A stretch of 64,000 nucleotides of DNA from Atriophallophorus winterbourni. Taxonomy: Eukaryota; Platyhelminthes; Trematoda; Plagiorchiida; Microphallidae. This document shows, piece after piece, positions 61,301 through 64,000 of this stretch; position 1 is the first letter of the stretch; every line of letters starts with the position of its first letter. The stretch spans positions 62,001-126,000 of the forward strand of contig JACCGJ010016507.1 in the NCBI GenBank assembly GCA_013407085.1, written 5' to 3'. The notes under the pieces were generated by a model, which saw only the letters and a program-made list of their open reading frames with translations, ran no database searches and was not told where the DNA came from. The position numbers were made by a program, and so were the translations under genes.

Positions 61301-63721
61301 ATTTTACTCAAATTCGATTATTATTCCAGATGCCTCCCATAACGTTTTGCTAGAAACATCAAATCAGAACTGATATACACATTTAGCAAAGTTGGACCAA
61401 AAAATACTTTTGTGATTCAACAAATATTTCACGGAATAATAATTGTTCAGCACGTAGTTAAACCTATTTATAGTTCACGTGTTGCACGCAAAAAGGTTGG
61501 TAAAGTAAAAAATGTCTGATTGATTGGCCTGAAATTTGAAGCAGTAAAAAGACGACTATTTATGATTTGTTAACCCACAATATCTCACCTTCCTTTTCAT
61601 GTCTCATTATCTCTACAAATCGTTTGAGTGAGGCGTGAATAAACGCTTCTGAAGAGGGCTTTTCACTTTGTATTGTGGCTTCGTCAATTTTCACTGTCGT
61701 GCTGATAGTGGTTGTGCTTGTCTTTTGTGTAGTGGTCGTAGTCTGGACATCAGTAGAAGTTGGCTCTGTCCAATTGGTAAAACCCTCAGTAGAATTCAAG
61801 GATCGGCTCTCATTGACACAGTAGTCTGTTAAGTTTATGTTACAAGAAGTGAAATTGAAGTCAGAAGCATCCTCCTCAGAAGCATTGAACGCATAAAGTG
61901 TGTCACGTTTGTCCCGGGTTTTACCGAATGGTAGAAAATCCCAATCGCCGAAAAAATTATTTTCATTGGAAGACGGTGTAGTTTGTTGTCTCACAGACGC
62001 GGCCGTAGTGCTGGTGTGTATGACGGTTGACGTGCTGGTTTCCGTTGTGGTCGTCGGATTAGTTGAAAATTCTTCCGTGGTAGTTTCTGTCGAAAAATCT
62101 GGTTCTGCAATATCAGCGTGAGATTCGCGCTCATGGATTGCCGAAAAAAACATGCGAATGTTGGCGAATTTCGTTGCTGTATTTTGGAATTTGAAAATAA
62201 CGATTTTAATTAAAAATGTTCACATAAGATGCGAAATTGTTTGCGTTGGGTGATTTGATAAAAAACAATAAATTTTACATCATATTATAAGGTCATGACC
62301 TTATCATTTTCAACTAACTCAGTAATAGGGGAAGGTTTTCCAAATTTATTAACCTATCGTGAACAATTGAATCCAAATATGATGGTATACAGCGCGTGCG
62401 TACTAAATGCTTTACTGTACGGCAGTGAAACCTGGACCATCCAAGCAAGACACGAAGGAAAGTGGATGCTTCTCACTTACGAAGCATCCGTCGTATCTTG
62501 AACATATCGTAAATGGACAAAGTGACTAATGTTGAAGTGCTTTCAAAAGCTGGTCCACACAGCATTTTCACCCTACTACGACAGCGCCGCCTATGGTGAC
62601 TTGGCCACATCTACAGAATAGAAAATGGTCGTATTCCGAAAGATATACCATATGGTGAGTTGCAATCAGGAAGTCGACCATTGGTCAAACCGCACTTTCG
62701 GTACAAACACTTTTGCAAAAGAGATACGAAAGCTATCGGCATTCACCCCGCGAGTTGGGAAGAACTTGCGTTTGACCGCTCATATTGGAGGCATTGTGTA
62801 AAGCGTCATCTGCAAGCTGGGAAGGAGCAGATACAGCAACTGACACCAATCGACCGAGTACTGTCTATCACTGCGAGCGCTGTGGGAGAGATTGTTCCTC
62901 CCGGATCGGACTGTTCAGTTATTCGAAAAGCTAATGCTATAGTGATGTACATCCATGGTCAACATCGACTGAAGGAAGACAACAACAACAACCACGAGCA
63001 AGTGAACCAAACGGAATTGAGCTGTTGAGAGTAGAAATGTTTTTCAGCATTATATTCTATTAAATAGGTAGTTGTTAATGAAGTAGCATATTCAACGTAC
63101 ATGACGAAACGGATTCCAAAATCGCATTCTTTCACACAATAAAACAATAATGTGTAAACAGAATAAAAATTTTGCGTAGCACAGTTAGCTGATTGCTAAT
63201 TGGAACGTCTTTTTGAATTTAAGGCACATGTGATACTTCAGTTAAGGTTACAAATCTTAAAGAGCAATTTTATGCAAATGTTGTATATGATCAACGAAGT
63301 AACGGATGCTAACAAATTTTTCAATAATTTCCATTTTTCACGTAACCATGAGCACATACCATCGATACGGTCTAAATTGTATTGGAGCAGCGATGCTAAT
63401 GAGCTGTCCGACTCTTCGATCCATAAATATTCATATTGATCTTCGGGTATCACAAAAGCCAGTCTGAACGAGCAGATAAACAGTTACTAATAGAATGTAC
63501 TTTCAATCATCACAGCAAAAACAGAATTACGATAATATCAATTAATGATGCATGTAGCAAATAGCTATTACAAATTTACATAGACTTGGGAAGGGTTTCC
63601 TTAAATTATATACAAATTCCATAGAATTGTGAGGGTGGTTATTTTGGAATAAGTTGCTCAATTTGCATCATGCTATACTCACACGACAGCTTCATTGTTG
63701 TTCTCATTGTCAAGCATTACA
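42617..63721 (-). CDS. CACNA2D: Voltage-gated calcium channel alpha-2/delta subunit, C-terminal part (5' end beyond window)
   Basis: Exons in order: 63721-63683, 63463-63360, 62176-61589, 59267-59132, 54922-54486, 54070-53925, 53066-52996, 51707-51623, (46252-46183 weak), 43792-43526, 42792-42617; about 705 aa. Phases chain throughout if the weak exon is counted. Family landmarks: 'LAFVIPEDQYEYLWI', a Thr/Ser-rich insert, 'KFGVMGLTLEPDYLF', 'VCYLLEDGAYI', 'IGQFLGHVDPPLM', 'IKDYNFQATCEPQ', 'REPYSCIQAMHLYY', 'SIEDIPDTNLKLLVA', 'DEGPDVCAQALNPRYRR', 'IIRCSG' and a hydrophobic end 'LRTSIFAVLSFLLMQTICTE', fitting a GPI-anchor signal. Alpha-2/delta proteins traffic and tune CaV channels at synapses and muscle. 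The VWA domain must lie to the right. Two donors are GTTGGT and GTTGGC, less common forms. Confidence 0.88.
43793..46182 (-). other. Alpha-2/delta intron with a hammerhead family B dimer
   Basis: The dimer lies at 44105-44480. 44480-46182 is AT-rich and shows nothing else recognised. Confidence 0.5.
44105..44480 (-). repeat. Hammerhead family B element, tandem dimer
   Basis: Two head-to-tail units with shared blocks 'acttgtatgccgctgttgga' / 'gcttgtatgccaccgttgaa'. Unit 1 keeps a hammerhead on the minus strand: 'ctgtcccta', CTGAAGA, 'gcgc aaac agcac', GAA, 'gccggtt'. The core bases are canonical, but stem II has one mismatch. Unit 2 has lost part of its ribozyme. Confidence 0.6.
46183..46252 (-). 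CDS. CACNA2D: Possible missing alpha-2/delta exon (weak)
   Basis: The flanking exons end in phase 0 (51623) and start in phase 1 (43792), so a 3n+1 exon is needed between them. This 70-nt stretch has acceptor 'gtctcgtttattag', a strong donor 'gtgagt', is open and has the right phases. It encodes 'QNMCWVAA' near its end. Similarity to the WW-rich segment of the family is slight, so it is a proposal only. Confidence 0.3.
46294..46337 (+). repeat. (CA)n(TA)n microsatellite
   Basis: A run of CA units changing into TA units. Confidence 0.9.
46340..47830. other. AT-rich intron sequence
   Basis: No gene or element recognised. A stretch near 47650-47790 ('aacagttcgtaattctgaat' to 'aaccagatattatcgtgccc') repeats 45870-45990 at high identity. 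It looks like a short dispersed repeat that precedes the LINE. Confidence 0.5.
47835..49490 (+). mobile_element. LINE reverse transcriptase, 5'-truncated and frameshifted
   Basis: Frames in order: 'TDAEEELARWREHFELILNR', 'DGVYAELLKVE' region, 'MDAWRSRTIIKLPKKGDLSY', 'VRTGVRQGCIFSPIHFILTI', catalytic 'EYADDVALLA' (about 48703-48732), 'LEINAGKSEVM', 'AYLGSKLTVNNDCEDEVRRR', 'LLYASECWKTT', 'RRRWRWFGHVCRM' and 'RPKKTWRRTLEHEL', ending TGA at 49488. Two or more frameshifts and a stop near 49000 kill it. The YADD box is intact. Non-LTR class; clade (RTE-like or other) not decided. Confidence 0.85.
49895..50368 (+). CDS. Universal stress protein (UspA family), intronless
   Basis: 157 aa in one exon, ATG at 49895, TAA at 50366-50368. 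UspA fold: beta1 'RRILFPVDQSDHTKRAIQW' (residues 7-25), 'DTVYLLHVAE' (35-44), 'LIDIIIIGNRG' (114-124). The ATP-binding motif G-x2-G-x9-G-S is complete at G121, G124, G134 and S135 ('GNRGVGAIRRTVLGS'), followed by 'IPVVIVPP', so it should be the nucleotide-binding type. Cytosolic; family members help cells survive oxidative and other stress. USP families are multi-copy in flatworms. It lies on the plus strand within the alpha-2/delta intron between 51623 and the next exon. No in-frame upstream ATG extends it. Paralogue and trigger unknown. Confidence 0.95.
   Translation: MSTHKSRRILFPVDQSDHTKRAIQWYLEKFMNPDDTVYLLHVAEPQYSKAVLDMNPSEVANELGDKMKHLLNVGEKLGDELQAMLKQKGLQSRFLLRAGHKPGEQIILIAEEHLIDIIIIGNRGVGAIRRTVLGSVSDYILHHVSIPVVIVPPTITT
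50369..51622. other. Downstream of the stress-protein gene; alpha-2/delta intron
   Basis: AT-rich, with no other gene or element seen. The nearest polyadenylation-like AATAAA is near 50700, about 330 bases after the stop. Confidence 0.4.
51708..52995 (-). other. Alpha-2/delta intron with a second family B dimer
   Basis: The dimer lies at 51900-52275. The rest, 52280-52995, has no feature I recognise. Confidence 0.5.
51900..52275 (-). repeat. Hammerhead family B element, tandem dimer (unit about 235 bp)
   Basis: Two units: 'cccatcaca'-like block at 51920 and 52150, 'accggcttcgcgttg' versus 'actggctttgtgctg', 'gggacagcaggatcaaaatt' versus 'gcaacaatacgatcagcatc'. The shared points are about 235 bp apart. 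Both ribozyme cores are damaged (CTTAGAG in unit 1). Confidence 0.6.
52996..53066 (-). CDS. CACNA2D: Alpha-2/delta exon (71 nt) encoding the FFGEVD-type motif
   Basis: Acceptor '...gtatctacag', donor 'gtaagt'. Phase 0 in and phase 2 out, which matches both neighbours. Encodes 'IGQFLGHVDPPLMHELL', the counterpart of IGRFFGEIDPSLM in vertebrate alpha-2/delta. Confidence 0.85.
55940..56030 (+). repeat. Hammerhead family B element, monomer with intact core
   Basis: Contains 'gcgcatgcggatcctaatct', the ribozyme and 'gtgtgcatgcaaatcgg'. It matches 24690-24785 on the same strand and the two dimers on the opposite strand. Confidence 0.65.
55957..56017 (+). ncRNA. Hammerhead ribozyme candidate (family B)
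   Basis: CTGATGA at 55973-55979, stem II 'gcgc gaacc gcac' (three of four pairs), GAA at 55993-55995, minimal helix III 'accggt', cleavage triplet GTC ending at 56002. Stem I should pair 'ccctac' with the bases after 56002, but here ('ttagag') pairing is partial. Core intact, stems partly decayed. Confidence 0.6.
56200..58860 (+). mobile_element. CR1-like LINE, near full ORF2 (endonuclease, RT, C-terminus), broken
   Basis: Endonuclease: 'LLIMGDFNLPHLISLG' (about 56395-56440), 'QHSTLDLVLTSEA' and 'PLGKSDHAVLVF'. RT: 'HWKSGMITLINKGGSRSKTA', 'RPLTLLPVISK', 'KTFDRVNNDILKKLEDYGIT' and 'ILFADDIKI' (about 57940). C-terminus: 'MEYSIQVCAPWLRKNIKLLD' and 'ATKLVSRYRNLPF'. Several stops and frameshifts. 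The 3' tail carries a 77-bp tandem duplication at 58572-58708. The most complete LINE in the window. Confidence 0.8.
59268..61588 (-). other. Alpha-2/delta intron
   Basis: A partial family B copy lies at 59495-59550 (minus; 'aacagcacgaaaccggtctt'). No gene or other element was recognised in 59560-61588. Confidence 0.5.
59495..59550 (-). repeat. Hammerhead family B, 3' half only
   Basis: The minus strand reads 'aacagcacgaaaccggtctt' then 'gtgtatgtgatgggaatgca'. GAAA, helix III and the stem I partner are intact, but the CTGATGA half is missing. Confidence 0.55.
61589..62176 (-). CDS. CACNA2D: Alpha-2/delta exon with Thr/Ser-rich, heavily glycosylated insert
   Basis: 588-nt exon, phase 1 in and out. 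It opens with 'TKFANIRMFFSAIHERESH', then mucin-like 'TETTTEEFSTNPTTTTETS'. A basic site RDKR follows, then six N-glycosylation sequons (NAS, NFT, NLT, NES, NST, NWT) in about 45 residues, then a second Thr-rich run. It closes with 'SLKRFVEIMRHEKE', which leads into 'VHPNLWKRVLDLL' in the next exon. Confidence 0.8.
62300..63035 (+). mobile_element. LINE RT C-terminal fragment
   Basis: Reads 'ACVLNALLYGSETWTIQARH', 'SIFTLLRQRRLW', 'LGHIYRIENGRIPKDI', 'WEELAFDRSYWRHCVKRHLQ' and a final 'DNNNNHEQ', with frameshifts near 62500 and 62600. It lies in the alpha-2/delta intron between 62176 and 63360, antisense to the gene. Confidence 0.8.
63360..63463 (-). CDS. CACNA2D: Alpha-2/delta exon (104 nt)
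   Basis: Acceptor 'ctgctcgttcag', donor 'gtatgt'. Phase 2 in, phase 1 out. Encodes 'LAFVIPEDQYEYLWIEES' and then 'LLQYNLDRID', the counterpart of the SLALVLP-x-Y segment in the family's Cache region. Confidence 0.8.
63683..63721 (-). CDS. CACNA2D: Alpha-2/delta short exon (39 nt)
   Basis: Acceptor 'gtcacaatcag', donor 'gtgagt'. Phases match the next exon. Encodes 'VMLDNENNNEAVV'. Short, so support rests on splice sites, phase and position. Confidence 0.55.
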
Positions 63722-64000
63722 CTGATTGTGACATGGCATATTACCGACTAAAAGCTAAATTCTAATTTGCGAATGAGGATTCATATTTGATTGTCTAACA
63801 GCTGATATTCCAACATTTCAGTTTTCTTGGATAGGCATTGATGCTGATAGTTTCATTTATTATAAATAGAAGTAATTCGTAATCTAATGAAGGTATTATT
63901 GGGGATGTACGTTTTTAAACCCTAATGGAAACGAATAATTGAAGTTTAAAACAAAGTTAATATTTCGTCAATCATTTGATTCTAGCACTTGACGCGCGAT
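63722..64000. other. Right edge, alpha-2/delta intron
   Basis: No exon or repeat was recognised. The 5' part of the gene, including the VWA domain, must lie beyond position 64000. Confidence 0.5.

Overview
The window looks like nuclear DNA of a flatworm, most likely a digenean trematode (inference). Three things point there: spliced genes with tiny phase-1 exons, an intronless universal stress protein gene, and dense debris of CR1-like and R2-like LINEs together with hammerhead-ribozyme repeats of the kind known from schistosome Sm-alpha DNA. Stops and splice sites follow standard nuclear rules. Nothing bacterial or viral was recognised.

Four host genes were recovered. (1) Plus strand, 2502-19406: a complete 13-exon gene of the BAX-inhibitor/lifeguard (TMBIM) family, predicted 312 aa. 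Its Pro/Tyr-rich cytosolic N-terminus is built from a run of 24-30 nt phase 1-1 micro-exons. (2) Plus strand, 49895-50368: an intronless 157-aa universal stress protein. It lies inside an intron of gene 3 on the opposite strand. (3) Minus strand, 63721 to 42617: the C-terminal ~705 residues of a voltage-gated calcium channel alpha-2/delta subunit; the 5' part lies beyond the right edge. Exons were chained by splice sites and phase. One intermediate exon is weakly supported. (4) Minus strand, 39976-38054: a two-exon homologue of the sperm/ciliary microtubule protein SPMAP1 (C17orf98), 175 aa.

Layout. 1-2.4 kb: LINE debris. 2.5-19.4 kb: the lifeguard gene, with introns full of a ~230-bp SINE-like repeat ending in (CATA)n, R2-like LINE pieces and a ~1.4-kb duplication (3017-4372 = 9253-10674) that carries a coding micro-exon. 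19.4-38 kb: intergenic, a graveyard of CR1-like LINEs, a hAT/BED relic, a twin 0.77-kb repeat and, at 32.5-32.7 kb, a SINE with Pol III boxes followed by a well-formed hammerhead ribozyme. 38-40 kb: SPMAP1-like gene. 42.6-64 kb: alpha-2/delta exons, with introns holding the stress-protein gene, three LINE copies and several copies of a second hammerhead-bearing family, two of them dimeric.

The genes do not form a pathway. The dominant story is retroelement activity: repeats in introns, duplication of a coding micro-exon inside a repeat-bearing block, and several ribozyme-carrying small elements. All calls come from reading by eye; no search or alignment was run.
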